In this document: positions 54,827 to 63,538 of the stretch, piece by piece
Layout of the letters: the number at the start of each line of letters is the position of its first letter
How positions within the stretch are numbered: position 1 is the stretch's first letter
Source of the DNA: Thermoleptolyngbya sichuanensis A183
GTDB lineage: Bacteria; Cyanobacteriota; Cyanobacteriia; Elainellales; Elainellaceae
Direction of reading: 5' to 3'
NCBI RefSeq assembly: GCF_013177315.1
Contig: NZ_CP053661.1
Location: 4,836,001-4,900,000, forward strand
Length of the DNA: 64,000 bases
Translations under genes and position numbers: made by a program
The notes under the pieces: generated by a model
Databases searched by the model: none
The model's input: the letters and a program-made list of their open reading frames with translations, nothing else
What the model was told of the DNA's origin: nothing

Positions 54827-57800
54827 CTAGGAGCTAACCAGAACTTGGGCAGACACCCCAGACTGAACTGGAATTTGCACCACAAACTCTGCGCCCTGAC
54901 CTGGCGAACTGTGGCATTCTAGGGTTCCGCCATGATTTTCTGCCACGATCTGGTAGCTGATGGATAGCCCCAGTCCGGTTCCCTTGCCCTCTGGCTTGGT
55001 GGTGAAAAAGGCATCAAACAGCTTTTGCCGGACGGCTTCGCTCATGCCCGGCCCATTGTCGGCGATGCGGATTGTGACGGCATGGTCGGTGGCGGTTGTG
55101 GAAATCGTAATCGTATTGGGGTGTTGCTCTAGCTCCGAGAGAGATTTCCCGGCGTTGCCCTCTTCCATCGCGTCGATGGCGTTGGCAATCAGGTTCATAA
55201 ACACCTGGTTGATTTGCCCGCTGTAGCACTCGACGGGCGGCAGCGTGCCGTAGTTCTTGATGATGCGGATGGCGGGGCGATCTGGCTTTGCCTTGAGCCG
55301 ATGGGACAGGATGAGCAGCGTGGTGTCTAGACCTGCGTGCAGATCGGCGGGGCGCTTTTCGCTGCCGTCGGCGCGGGAGTAGGTTCGCAGCGATTGCATG
55401 ATATCCCGAATGCGATCCGTGCCTAGCTTCATGGAGTTCACCATTTTGGGCAGATCATCGAGCAAAAATTCCAGGTCTATCTCCTCAGCGTGGTCTTGAA
55501 TCGCCGCGATAGGTGGGGCGTAGTGCTGCTGATACAGGGTTAGATGTTCCACCAGATCTTCGATATAGCGGGTGGCGTGGGCCAGGTTGCCTGCGATAAA
55601 GCTGACGGGATTGTTGACCTCGTGGGCGACCCCGGCCACTAGTTGCCCCAGTTGGGAGATTTTTTCAGTTTGCACGAGTTGCGCCTGGGTTTGCTGGAGC
55701 TTTTGCAGCGAGTCTTGGAGGCACTGGGATTTGTCCTGTTCGCGGGCGTAGAGTTGAGCATTTTCTAGGGCGATCGCCGCTTGGGTCGTCAGCAGTTTCA
55801 GTAGTTCTAGCCGCGACGGTGGAAAGGCGTTGGCCGTCAGCGGGTTTTCCAGATACACCACGCCCGTCCGCTTGCCCTGATAGAGAATCGGGGCACATAG
55901 GACAGACTTGGGCTGGTGCTGCTGGAGATAGCGATCGCCCTCAAATCGCGCATCGTTGGCTGCATCTGACAGCACCAGCGGCTGCTGCGTTCGCCATACC
56001 AAGTGGATCATCGACACGGGCACATCGCGGCTGCCCTCCAGCGGGGTCGATTGCAGCACCACAGCCATCTGGTCTGGGTTTGTGTCGATCGCCTCGATTC
56101 GCAACTGACCCGCCTTTTCCAAAATCAGGCAGCCCTTTTGTGCGCCTGCATTTTCCAGGATGATCGAGAGAATGCGGCTGAGCAGCGCGTCGAGATGCAG
56201 TTCGCTGGCGATCGCCTCGGCGGCTTTCATCACCGTAGACAAATCGAGGGAATCGCGCTGGCTGCTGGTGCTGCGGGTGGAGCAGGTGGTGGTCGCAGTA
56301 GCGGTGATGGTGGCATCGACGGCTGGAGCGCTGCTGGCTTCGTCCTGCTGGAGTAGCAGAGGATGCTCGGCAGTGAGCGCATGAACTTTGGCGATCGCCC
56401 CCCACTGGATATAGCCGTAGTAGGCATCGATGAGATAATTCTGGGAAATGCGGGGCTTGCCCAACGCCGCGTAAAACTGGGCAGCCCGTTCGCAGGCCAC
56501 AGCCGCTTCGTGAATAAAGCCCTCTTCGGTGGCGCGGGCAATGGCGCGATCGTAGCAATCCATCGCCGTCTGGCGATCGCCCCGAATCTGGGCCAACTCC
56601 GCTGCCAGCAGGTCGGCCTTGTGCTGGTGGTTCATCGGCGCAGACGCGGCCCACTGCTGCACGGTCGTCTGGCAGGTGAGCACCTGCGGCATCCACTCCG
56701 CTTGTTGGGCGGGCGTGCCGTGGGGATAGGCAGCCAGCAGCGCCAGCCCGTAGTAGAACCAGTAGACGGGCGTGGCCATCAGCCCCGCGCCGCAGCCCGC
56801 GTATGATTCCCCGCGCTTGGCAAAGGCGATCGCCGCCTCATATTCGCCAAACCAGTAGTGCAGCATCAGCTTGGCCAGGTGAAACACAAAGAGCGCCTGG
56901 AAATTTTGCGACTCTTCCCAGCGGGGCAGCATCTCAATTTCATCAAACGCCTCACCCACCAGCAGCGTGGGATTGTCCGATCGTCCCAGCAGGTTGAGCG
57001 TTACCTGTTGCCACATGCGAGCCGCAGAGAGTTGAAAATGCTGCTTGAGCTGAAGCAGCAGCGCTCCATACTGCACCTGGTTTTCGTAGTGACTTTCCAG
57101 CACCTCGCCGCTAAAAAATCGGTGATCGCAATAGTTCATGATCGAATAGCTGACATAGCCCAGGTCGCCCGTTTCCAGCCCGACGTGGATGCCGTCTACC
57201 AGCGGCACAAAGGTATTTCGGATGTGTTCCTTGTGGTGCCGTACGAAGCACTCAAACAGTTGCACAATGCTGCATTGCCACTCGCGACACTGATAGCGCT
57301 CCAGCAGCTTCATGGCAATTTGCCCCGCCTCGTAGGCGCGGTCTGCGGCAGGAATCGTACTGCAATACCAGGCGTAGGTGGCGTAGCTGGGGGCGGCTAA
57401 GGGCGAATGTCCATAACGGACACAGAGTTCAAGCTGCGTAGTGGCAACCCAGCGAAACACCTCTGGCTGAGTTTGATACGCTGTGCCCGTCACCGCGTTC
57501 AAGATCCTCAAGGCTGCAAGCTTTTCGGGATCGGTCAGTTCGGGTACGGCATCCAGCCCATCCAGCGCAGGCAGGGAAATTTGGAAATGATCGTGGTTCA
57601 GCGGGCTGGCGATGGTAAAGCCCAGCAGCATCAGCCCGTCGAAGGCAGCCGTGAGCGATCGCCACATTTGCAGTTGGGCAATGTAAATCTGGATCTTTAG
57701 CTCGTAGGACTGCACCGCATCAAGAACACTGGCGGCCTGTTGCTCTAGGGTATTGGCGATCGCCTCGGCTTCGTCATACCGCGTCACCAAGTAAGCCGCC

Positions 57801-60340
57801 TGGGCCGCTTCGGCATGGAGGGCCAGCGTCAGGTCATAGTGCGCGGTCCAGGCGTTTTCGGGGAGGAGCGATCGCCCCTGTCGTAAAAAGTTGTCCGCTG
57901 TTTCATAAGCCGCCGCTGCCTTGGCCCGCCGCCCCGCCGCCAGGTTCAGCCGCACCAGTTCTATCCGCTCCTGCGGCTCGTTAATCAGGTCAGTCCCATA
58001 GTTCAGCGCGTTGACGATTTCAAATAGCCCTTCAAACTGGCCCGTGGCGCGATCCGCAGCGGGAATCGTTTGCAGCAGCAGCCGACCGATTTGCAGGTGC
58101 GTGGCCGGGCGATCGCCCTCAGCGATCAGCGAATAGGCCGCCTGCTGCACCCGGTCATGCAAAAAGCGGTAGGTAAAGGGCTGCTGGCCTCCCGTTTGGG
58201 CGGTGTCAGCCAGGAATTGACCCAACTCCTCTTCAGAAAACAGCAGGGGAATTTTGTAATCCTGGCTGAGGGGCAAGATAAACCGCTCCTCTAGCGCAGG
58301 TTGCAAGGCCCGTGCCAGCGCCGACAGGCTGAGTCCGCTGATCGCCACTAGCGTTGGCAGCGTAAAGCGATCGCCCACACAGGCCGCCAGCTTCAGCACG
58401 GTCTGCGTCTCTGGCGGCAGCTTCACCAAATTACCCGCCACCAGATCCACCACCGACAGGTCGGCAATGCCCGTCTCTTGAATCGCCTGCACATCCCACC
58501 GCCAACCCCCCGTGGCAAAATCAAAGGTGAGCAGTTTCTCCTGATACAGCGTCTTCAGCAGTTGCGTCAAAAAGAAGGGATTGCCCTGAGTTTTGGCAAA
58601 CAGCATTTCTGCCAGCGGGTACAAGTATTCTGAGGGCTGTTCTTCGGCTCTCCGGCTCCGAGAGGCCCGCTTGCCCGTTAGCGCGTCTTGCACCAGCCGT
58701 TGCACAGACTCCAGCGGTAGCGGCTTCAGCACGATTGGGGTCACCACGCCGCCCGCCTGCTGAATTTCCTCCACGGTCTTCATCAGCGGGTGAACCGGGC
58801 TGACCTCATTATCCCGATATGCGCCAATCATCAGCAAGTGGCGGCTATCTGGGTTGGACATCAACGCCTGAATCAGCTTTAGCGAGGCCGAATCGGCCCA
58901 CTGCAAATCGTCCAGAAACAGCACCAGCGGATGAGTCGGCTGGGCAAAGACCCCCACCAGCGATTGAAACACCTGGAGAAAGCGGTTCTGTGCTTCCGTT
59001 GCGCCCAGTTCGGGTACGGGCGGCTGGGAACCCAGAATTAACTCCATCTGGGGAATCACGTCAATTAGCACTTGCCCATTGGAGCCTAGCGCATCGAGCA
59101 GCTTTTCGCGCCAGATCTCTAGGCGATCGCCACTTTCCGTCAGCACTTGCTGCGTCAGGGATTGAAACGCCTGAATAATCGAGGCATAGGGCACATTCCG
59201 CTTGTACTGGTCAAACTTGCCGCTAATAAAGTAGCCCCGCTGCCGCACAACGGGCTTGTGGATTTCGTTAACCAGAGAAGATTTGCCAATCCCCGAATAG
59301 CCCGACACTAGCATCAGTTCGCCGCGGCCGCTTGCCTCGCCGCCCAGCGTCAGCAGCGGGCTGGTATTGGCCGCCACCCGATCAAACGCCGCCAGCAGCG
59401 CCGCCACCTCCGACTCGCGGCCGTAGAGGGTTTTGGGAATCAGCAGTTGGGACGAGCGATCGCGCTCTCCGGGCGTAAAGTCAGGAATCGTCTTGCTCTC
59501 CATCAGAGCATCGCGGCATCGCTCCAAGTCAGCTAGCAGCCCCGCCGCGCTCTGGTAGCGATCTTCCGCATTTTTGGCCATGAGCTTGTGAACAATGGCG
59601 GCGATCGCCCCCGGCACGTCCGGGTTCAAACTCCGCAGCGGCGGCGGCGCTTTGGCGATGTGGCAATGCACCAGTTCCAGCGGGTCGTCTCCTCGAAACG
59701 GCAGCCGCCCCGTCAGCAGTTCGTACAGCGTAATGCCCAGGGAATAGAAGTCGCTGCGATAGTCCAGCGTCCGGTTCATCCGCCCCGTCTGCTCCGGCGA
59801 CATATAGACCAGCGTTCCCTCAAGCTGGTTTAGCTCCTGCGGCAGGGTCAGCTCTTCGCCCAAGCGCGAGGCAATGCTAAAGTCCGTGAGCTTTACTTCA
59901 CCTGTTTCCTCGTTGAGGAGGATGTTAGAAGGCTTAATGTCTTTGTGAATAATGCGAGCCTGCTGAAGCGAGGCCAGCGCTTGAGTCAACTGAATCGCGA
60001 TATTCAACACCCGCGCCGGATCGAGGATCTTGCACTTGCGGTTGGCCAAAACCTGCTTGAGCGATCGCCCCCCAAAGTCCTCCAACACCAGCACGGCCCG
60101 ATGCCCATGCGTTTCCAGCCCGTATACCCGCACCACACCGGGCAAATCGAGATTAGCCGCCACCTGATACTCGTGCTTTAGCCGGGTAATCTGCTCCAGG
60201 GTAGGATGCTCCGCCCGCAACACCTTGAGAATGAACGGCTGCTGGGTAATCTGGGAAACCGCCCGATACAGCACCGTATTCACGCCTTCGTGAACCAAGT
60301 CTAGAGACTGATAACCTAAAATCTCAATCGTTCCGTGCAT
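54827..60340 (-). CDS. Ser/Thr kinase-AAA ATPase-GAF-histidine kinase multidomain sensor
   Basis: 1837 aa. N-terminal protein kinase: Lys39 in FILKVLR, IIHKDIKPSNILL (132-134 HKD), DFSIASRL in place of DFG, GTLVYMSPEQTGR. Then an STAND-type ATPase with GYSGIGKSS (347-355) and LFLDDLQWAD, followed by a long helical region of about 800 residues. GAF domain: AQKGCLILEKAGQLRIEAID and SVLCAPILYQGKRTGVVYLE. A coiled coil leads into the histidine kinase: QLGQLVAGVAHEVNNPVSFI, VFMNLIANAIDAME, IADNGPGMSEAVRQKLFDAF and GKGTGLGLSISYQIV. This is the cyanobacterial trifunctional family (HstK-like) that links Ser/Thr and His signalling. Ligand unknown; no partner regulator beside it. Confidence 0.93.
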   Translation of the reverse strand: MHGTIEILGYQSLDLVHEGVNTVLYRAVSQITQQPFILKVLRAEHPTLEQITRLKHEYQVAANLDLPGVVRVYGLETHGHRAVLVLEDFGGRSLKQVLANRKCKILDPARVLNIAIQLTQALASLQQARIIHKDIKPSNILLNEETGEVKLTDFSIASRLGEELTLPQELNQLEGTLVYMSPEQTGRMNRTLDYRSDFYSLGITLYELLTGRLPFRGDDPLELVHCHIAKAPPPLRSLNPDVPGAIAAIVHKLMAKNAEDRYQSAAGLLADLERCRDALMESKTIPDFTPGERDRSSQLLIPKTLYGRESEVAALLAAFDRVAANTSPLLTLGGEASGRGELMLVSGYSGIGKSSLVNEIHKPVVRQRGYFISGKFDQYKRNVPYASIIQAFQSLTQQVLTESGDRLEIWREKLLDALGSNGQVLIDVIPQMELILGSQPPVPELGATEAQNRFLQVFQSLVGVFAQPTHPLVLFLDDLQWADSASLKLIQALMSNPDSRHLLMIGAYRDNEVSPVHPLMKTVEEIQQAGGVVTPIVLKPLPLESVQRLVQDALTGKRASRSRRAEEQPSEYLYPLAEMLFAKTQGNPFFLTQLLKTLYQEKLLTFDFATGGWRWDVQAIQETGIADLSVVDLVAGNLVKLPPETQTVLKLAACVGDRFTLPTLVAISGLSLSALARALQPALEERFILPLSQDYKIPLLFSEEELGQFLADTAQTGGQQPFTYRFLHDRVQQAAYSLIAEGDRPATHLQIGRLLLQTIPAADRATGQFEGLFEIVNALNYGTDLINEPQERIELVRLNLAAGRRAKAAAAYETADNFLRQGRSLLPENAWTAHYDLTLALHAEAAQAAYLVTRYDEAEAIANTLEQQAASVLDAVQSYELKIQIYIAQLQMWRSLTAAFDGLMLLGFTIASPLNHDHFQISLPALDGLDAVPELTDPEKLAALRILNAVTGTAYQTQPEVFRWVATTQLELCVRYGHSPLAAPSYATYAWYCSTIPAADRAYEAGQIAMKLLERYQCREWQCSIVQLFECFVRHHKEHIRNTFVPLVDGIHVGLETGDLGYVSYSIMNYCDHRFFSGEVLESHYENQVQYGALLLQLKQHFQLSAARMWQQVTLNLLGRSDNPTLLVGEAFDEIEMLPRWEESQNFQALFVFHLAKLMLHYWFGEYEAAIAFAKRGESYAGCGAGLMATPVYWFYYGLALLAAYPHGTPAQQAEWMPQVLTCQTTVQQWAASAPMNHQHKADLLAAELAQIRGDRQTAMDCYDRAIARATEEGFIHEAAVACERAAQFYAALGKPRISQNYLIDAYYGYIQWGAIAKVHALTAEHPLLLQQDEASSAPAVDATITATATTTCSTRSTSSQRDSLDLSTVMKAAEAIASELHLDALLSRILSIILENAGAQKGCLILEKAGQLRIEAIDTNPDQMAVVLQSTPLEGSRDVPVSMIHLVWRTQQPLVLSDAANDARFEGDRYLQQHQPKSVLCAPILYQGKRTGVVYLENPLTANAFPPSRLELLKLLTTQAAIALENAQLYAREQDKSQCLQDSLQKLQQTQAQLVQTEKISQLGQLVAGVAHEVNNPVSFIAGNLAHATRYIEDLVEHLTLYQQHYAPPIAAIQDHAEEIDLEFLLDDLPKMVNSMKLGTDRIRDIMQSLRTYSRADGSEKRPADLHAGLDTTLLILSHRLKAKPDRPAIRIIKNYGTLPPVECYSGQINQVFMNLIANAIDAMEEGNAGKSLSELEQHPNTITISTTATDHAVTIRIADNGPGMSEAVRQKLFDAFFTTKPEGKGTGLGLSISYQIVAENHGGTLECHSSPGQGAEFVVQIPVQSGVSAQVLVSS

Positions 60341-60567
60341 GGATACTCTAGTTTTTTATGGCTGAGCGTCAGCGGAAGAAAGACCCCTCGTCATAGTTGA
60401 GGGGAAAGGTAAAGCGATATCAGAAAGTCTGCCCAAAAAGCCTGCAAATCCGAGTCAGATTAATTTCAACCCCATTCGCACCAGCGTTGCGAGCAACCCC
60501 CTACATCCTTTTCCCATTACCCCCTGCAACAATGCTGTGGCTGGGCGCATCCCAGTTCTGCAAGTTT

Positions 60568-60662
60568 GCCCTCATCCCCCAGCCCCTTCTCCCAGAGCAG
60601 GAGAAGGGGAGCCGGATTGGAAGTCCCTCTCCCAAAGCGGGAGAGGGATTTAGGGTGAGGGC
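60568..60662. repeat. Palindromic spacer repeat CCCTCATCCCCCAGCCCC type
   Basis: GCCCTCATCC and GGGTGAGGGC form an outer stem; between them are two perfect hairpins, CCCCTTCTCC/GGAGAAGGGG (60583-60609) and CCCTCTCCC/GGGAGAGGG (60625-60647). The sequence type is widely dispersed in cyanobacteria. Architecture (outer stem plus two hairpins) parallels the repeat at 25901. Confidence 0.85.
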
Positions 60663-60978
60663 TACAAAAGTGGGATACACTCGCTGTGGCTAGAGTGCCC
60701 GTTTCAACCAGGGACTTAACAGATTTTGCTAGATGAATAATCGACAATAAGCATCCGCTATCTCGCCTATTGCATCGCAGGCAGCCACTTCATCAGGAGA
60801 AAAAATAGGACAAAAAAACGAGGGATACAAACTGACTGTGCAGCAGTCCATAACCCTCATCCGTGATAGTGCTTACGCAGCTCAGTAAGTTCTCATCAAT
60901 TCATCACCAACTTCTCACCAAAAAGTCTCCGAGAAGTCATTGAAAGATCTGCAAACCCCATCATTTATACGTAAGTTA
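60663..60978. other. Intergenic region left of the IS630-type element
   Basis: No gene seen. AGGACAAAAAAACGAGGG and CAGTCCATAACCCTCATCCG occur without clear structure. Confidence 0.4.
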
Positions 60979-60989
60979 TATAGCGTTTT

Positions 60990-61253
60990 TCATTCTGGCG
61001 AGGCATAGTAACAGCAATGGGAGAACCAATTCTGTAGGTCATTCAATGACACTTGGGAGAAGGACTCCTCAATGGCTTTGTCTAGATCAAGATAGCTCCG
61101 TGCCCCAAGGGAGCGCAGAATACTCTTAATCTTTGAAAAGCAATTCTCGATGGGTGAAAAGTCCGGCGAGTACGGCGGTAGAAACATCAGTTTAGCACCT
61201 GCATCCTCAATCAACCTCCTAACTTCTTCACCAAGATGAATCGAGCAGTTATC
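60990..61253 (-). pseudogene. IS630-type transposase, C-terminal fragment
   Basis: Reads DNCSIHLGEEVRRLIEDA, then LMFLPPYSPDFSPIENCFSK, containing the last catalytic acid (Glu in SPIENCF), and ends YYASPE. It joins exactly to the fragment at 62436 when the nested element and the 9-bp duplication are removed. Confidence 0.88.
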
Positions 61254-61277
61254 GGGTGCATCCCAGTCTTACAAGAC

Positions 61278-62030
61278 TCAGGATGAGAATTGACCATTGA
61301 GATAAGCGCAGCGATGGCGAAGGACTTGTGGAACGTTGTCTTCCTTCCACTGAGCGCCTGAAATTTTCACCCGCCTACCAATTTGCTTGATAGTCGACTC
61401 CACGGCACCCGAGCCAATTGAAATCCCCTCAGCTTGGTAGTAGCTGTAGTTAACGATACGGAGCCGATGCTTAGCCAGATAGCCGATAAACTGGTCTACC
61501 CGCTCATGGGACCAGTCGTCGAATAGCCTAACCGCCCCATCCACATCCCCTTGCCACAAGCAGGCTTCGACGGCATCAAGACGCTGTTGAGACCCACCCA
61601 CGTTACCCAAATTCTCCATCAGGTGGTACCAGTCCAAGATCTCAAGGCGCTCGCTGCGATGCCCGATCTGTGAAAACAGGTTCCAGATGCCGTCGTGACC
61701 ATCCCCAAGACAAACGAGGGGATGCGCTAAGGGCTGCTGGTTGAGCCAGTTGACCAAGCTGTCGTTGTCTTTGTAGAAGGCGCTAATGCTGCACTGATGC
61801 AGGTTTACCCCCTTGTAATCGCGCCACTGGCAGGGCTGCCCCTGAGGAGTCCGCAGACGGACTTTGCCCCCGTCTAAGCTCATTTCCTTAACCCCGCTGT
61901 CCACCGCTGGTGGCTCTAGGTCTTGACGATGCACCAGCCGTTGCTGGGTACTCCCTGACACGCACACCCCGGTGAGCACAGCGATATCGTCGGCAGCTCG
62001 CGCATAGGCTTCGTTGGCACTCAGCAGCAA
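61278..62030 (-). CDS. ISKra4-type transposase, OrfB part (copy 2)
   Basis: Protein sequence identical to the OrfB part of copy 1 (37548-38300), with the same catalytic Asp, Asp and Glu motifs, so both copies are potentially active. Confidence 0.88.
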   Translation of the reverse strand: MLLSANEAYARAADDIAVLTGVCVSGSTQQRLVHRQDLEPPAVDSGVKEMSLDGGKVRLRTPQGQPCQWRDYKGVNLHQCSISAFYKDNDSLVNWLNQQPLAHPLVCLGDGHDGIWNLFSQIGHRSERLEILDWYHLMENLGNVGGSQQRLDAVEACLWQGDVDGAVRLFDDWSHERVDQFIGYLAKHRLRIVNYSYYQAEGISIGSGAVESTIKQIGRRVKISGAQWKEDNVPQVLRHRCAYLNGQFSS

Positions 62031-62107
62031 GCAGCACGTCTCAACCTGAGGACTCCACTGGGTGCGGGCCTTGACCTTAAGCCGCTGGCTCTGGCGCTGA
62101 CTCAGAC

Positions 62108-62398
62108 TTAAGCGTCCGACGATACTCTGGATGTGCCGCTTTCGCCCAGAGCTTGTGCCGCTGCTTGTGCAGATAAAAAATTTCCGATCTCAGGCCCCAC
62201 ATACTCCAGTAGGTGGTCACGAACGGCGACTTCGATCCCGGCCAATGTTTTGACTTGTTCAGGGTCTGTCTCGTCGTAAAGCAACTCCGCTAACGCCAGT
62301 GCATGGGCTTTGATTTGGGCTTCCTTGGTGGCATCCATCGCTTCAACTATCCTTAGAGCAACTGCTCTGAGCCTACGGCGTCTGCCCTTAATCTGCAC
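62108..62398 (-). CDS. ISKra4-type transposase, OrfA part (copy 2)
   Basis: Identical to OrfA of copy 1, with the same T-TTT-TTA slippery heptamer before the OrfB frame. Confidence 0.85.
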   Translation of the reverse strand: MQIKGRRRRLRAVALRIVEAMDATKEAQIKAHALALAELLYDETDPEQVKTLAGIEVAVRDHLLEYVGPEIGNFLSAQAAAQALGESGTSRVSSDA

Positions 62399-62435
62399 TA
62401 AGCACTTCTACTCATTGCATAACTGGGATGCACCC

Positions 62436-62753
62436 GCAGTTATCCATGATGACACATGCCCCTTTCCACAACTTAGGAACGAGTCTCTGGGAAATGAAGG
62501 CTTCAAAGGTAAGTCCATCGACTGAACCGATGAGATTGGAATAGGTAATTACCTTTTTAAGGCTAATTGCACCAAGAATCGAGACCCGTTTCCCTCGTTT
62601 GCTGGGACGCTTACCATGGGCTCGTTTTCCTTTCGGGGCACGTGCCCGGAGTCGAGCCAAAGCCAGGTTCACTCCTGATTCGTCAATAAAGATTAAGTCT
62701 TGAGCCAGGAATCCTCGAACCAGTTGCCAAAATTTGACTCGTTCGATTTGCAC
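62436..62753 (-). pseudogene. IS630-type transposase, middle fragment
   Basis: QIERVKFWQLVRGFLAQDLI, LIFIDESGVNLALARLRARA (first catalytic Asp) and GACVIMDNC (second Asp), cut at the insertion point of the nested element. The frame is displaced by one base relative to the upstream fragment at an eight-A run (62796-62803 on the plus strand as T). Confidence 0.88.
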
Positions 62754-62757
62754 CCGT

Positions 62758-63135
62758 TCAGTTTCCTTTTTGTCGGGATACAGCGTTTTTTTTAAGGGTT
62801 AAGTTCAGTTTCTCTAACATACGAAACATCGTCGAAACGCCAATCCAAACACCGACCCTTTGTTCCAGCAAGTCACACAACTCTGCCAATGTCGCGTCAT
62901 GATTTGATTCAGCAATCGTTTTTAGGATCTCTAGTTGCTCATTACTTAATTTGGTTGGCGTTTGCTCAGTGCGGCGTTTGGGGGCAATCTCACCTGTTTC
63001 CCGATATTGTTTGATCAGCTTTCGCACGAAACTGTAAGCAACTCGAAATTGTTGAGCGATTTGACGTTGCGACGTATTCCCTTCAATGTAGACATCAATA
63101 ATTTTTTGTCTAAGATCTAGTGAGTAGGGTCGCAT
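62758..63135 (-). pseudogene. IS630-type transposase, N-terminal HTH fragment
   Basis: MRPYSLDLRQKIIDVYIEGN, TSQRQIAQQFRVAYSFVRKL and IAPKRRTEQTPTKLSNEQLE form the paired HTH domain, ending LNLTLKK before the A run. One base fewer in the A run would continue TLYPDKKETERVQ into the middle fragment, so this may be ordinary frameshifting (programmed or slippage) rather than damage. Confidence 0.85.
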
Positions 63136-63246
63136 TTGAGTTAAGGGTAAAGTAAATTCACTGAATAGATTATATCAAAATACGCCTCACTAGGCTAGAA
63201 ATTGCTATACGTCAGTCTAGAGATGAGTTAAACCGATTGCCAACTC

Positions 63247-63357
63247 GTTAGTGTCCCGATTTATTCGCCACCCTCAAAATGACCAATCAAGAACAACCAT
63301 GCTGTAAGGGTTTCAGCAGTTGCCAGATCGAGGTGGCGAAAAACTAAGGACACTAAC
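63247..63357. repeat. MITE, 111 bp, with 7-bp target duplication
   Basis: Inverted ends GTTAGTGTCCCGATTTATTC and, on the other strand, GTTAGTGTCCTTAGTTTTTC continue into GCCACC on both sides. The element is flanked by perfect direct repeats CCAACTC (63240-63246 and 63358-63364). It has no gene and is unrelated in its ends to the other elements in the window. Confidence 0.88.
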
Positions 63358-63387
63358 CCAACTCCATCCAAAAACCTAAGAAAACAG

Positions 63388-63479
63388 CAGAACTTACGCA
63401 CTTACGATCAGTTTTCTGGGTTTTAGACAATTTCTCCCGAGCGTAGCCCGCGAGAAATTGTCCAATTGCGTAAGTCCTA
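63388..63479 (+). repeat. MITE family copy 6 (92 bp)
   Basis: Ends CAGAACTTACGCA and TGCGTAAGTCCTA; stem GACAATTTCTCCCGAGC paired with GCCCGCGAGAAATTGTC, slightly decayed. Flanks AACAG and AACAA agree at 4 of 5. Confidence 0.88.
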
Positions 63480-63538
63480 AACAAGTCAAACGGACTCGTT
63501 CAAGCCATTTATAGTTTCTAGGGAAAGCTAATTTAAGC

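Larger units (their letters stand above)
61254..62435 (-). mobile_element. ISKra4-type insertion sequence, 1182 bp, copy 2 (nested)
   Basis: Same ends and length as copy 1 at 37524. Target duplication is 9 bp, GCAGTTATC (61245-61253 and 62436-62444), inside the IS630-type transposase gene. Confidence 0.93.
60979..63209 (-). mobile_element. IS630-type element, interrupted by an ISKra4-type element
   Basis: Imperfect terminal repeats start TATAGCGTTTTTCATTCTGG at the left and, on the other strand, TATAGCAATTTCTAGCCTAG at the right, with TA at both borders as expected for IS630/Tc1-mariner transposition. Without the nested element and its duplication the length is about 1.04 kb. The transposase gene is broken into three pieces. 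Confidence 0.8.

Noticed and set aside
56363-57400. Long plus-strand frames within the 1837-aa kinase gene
   Set aside because: Antisense shadows of a gene with clear domains on the other strand.
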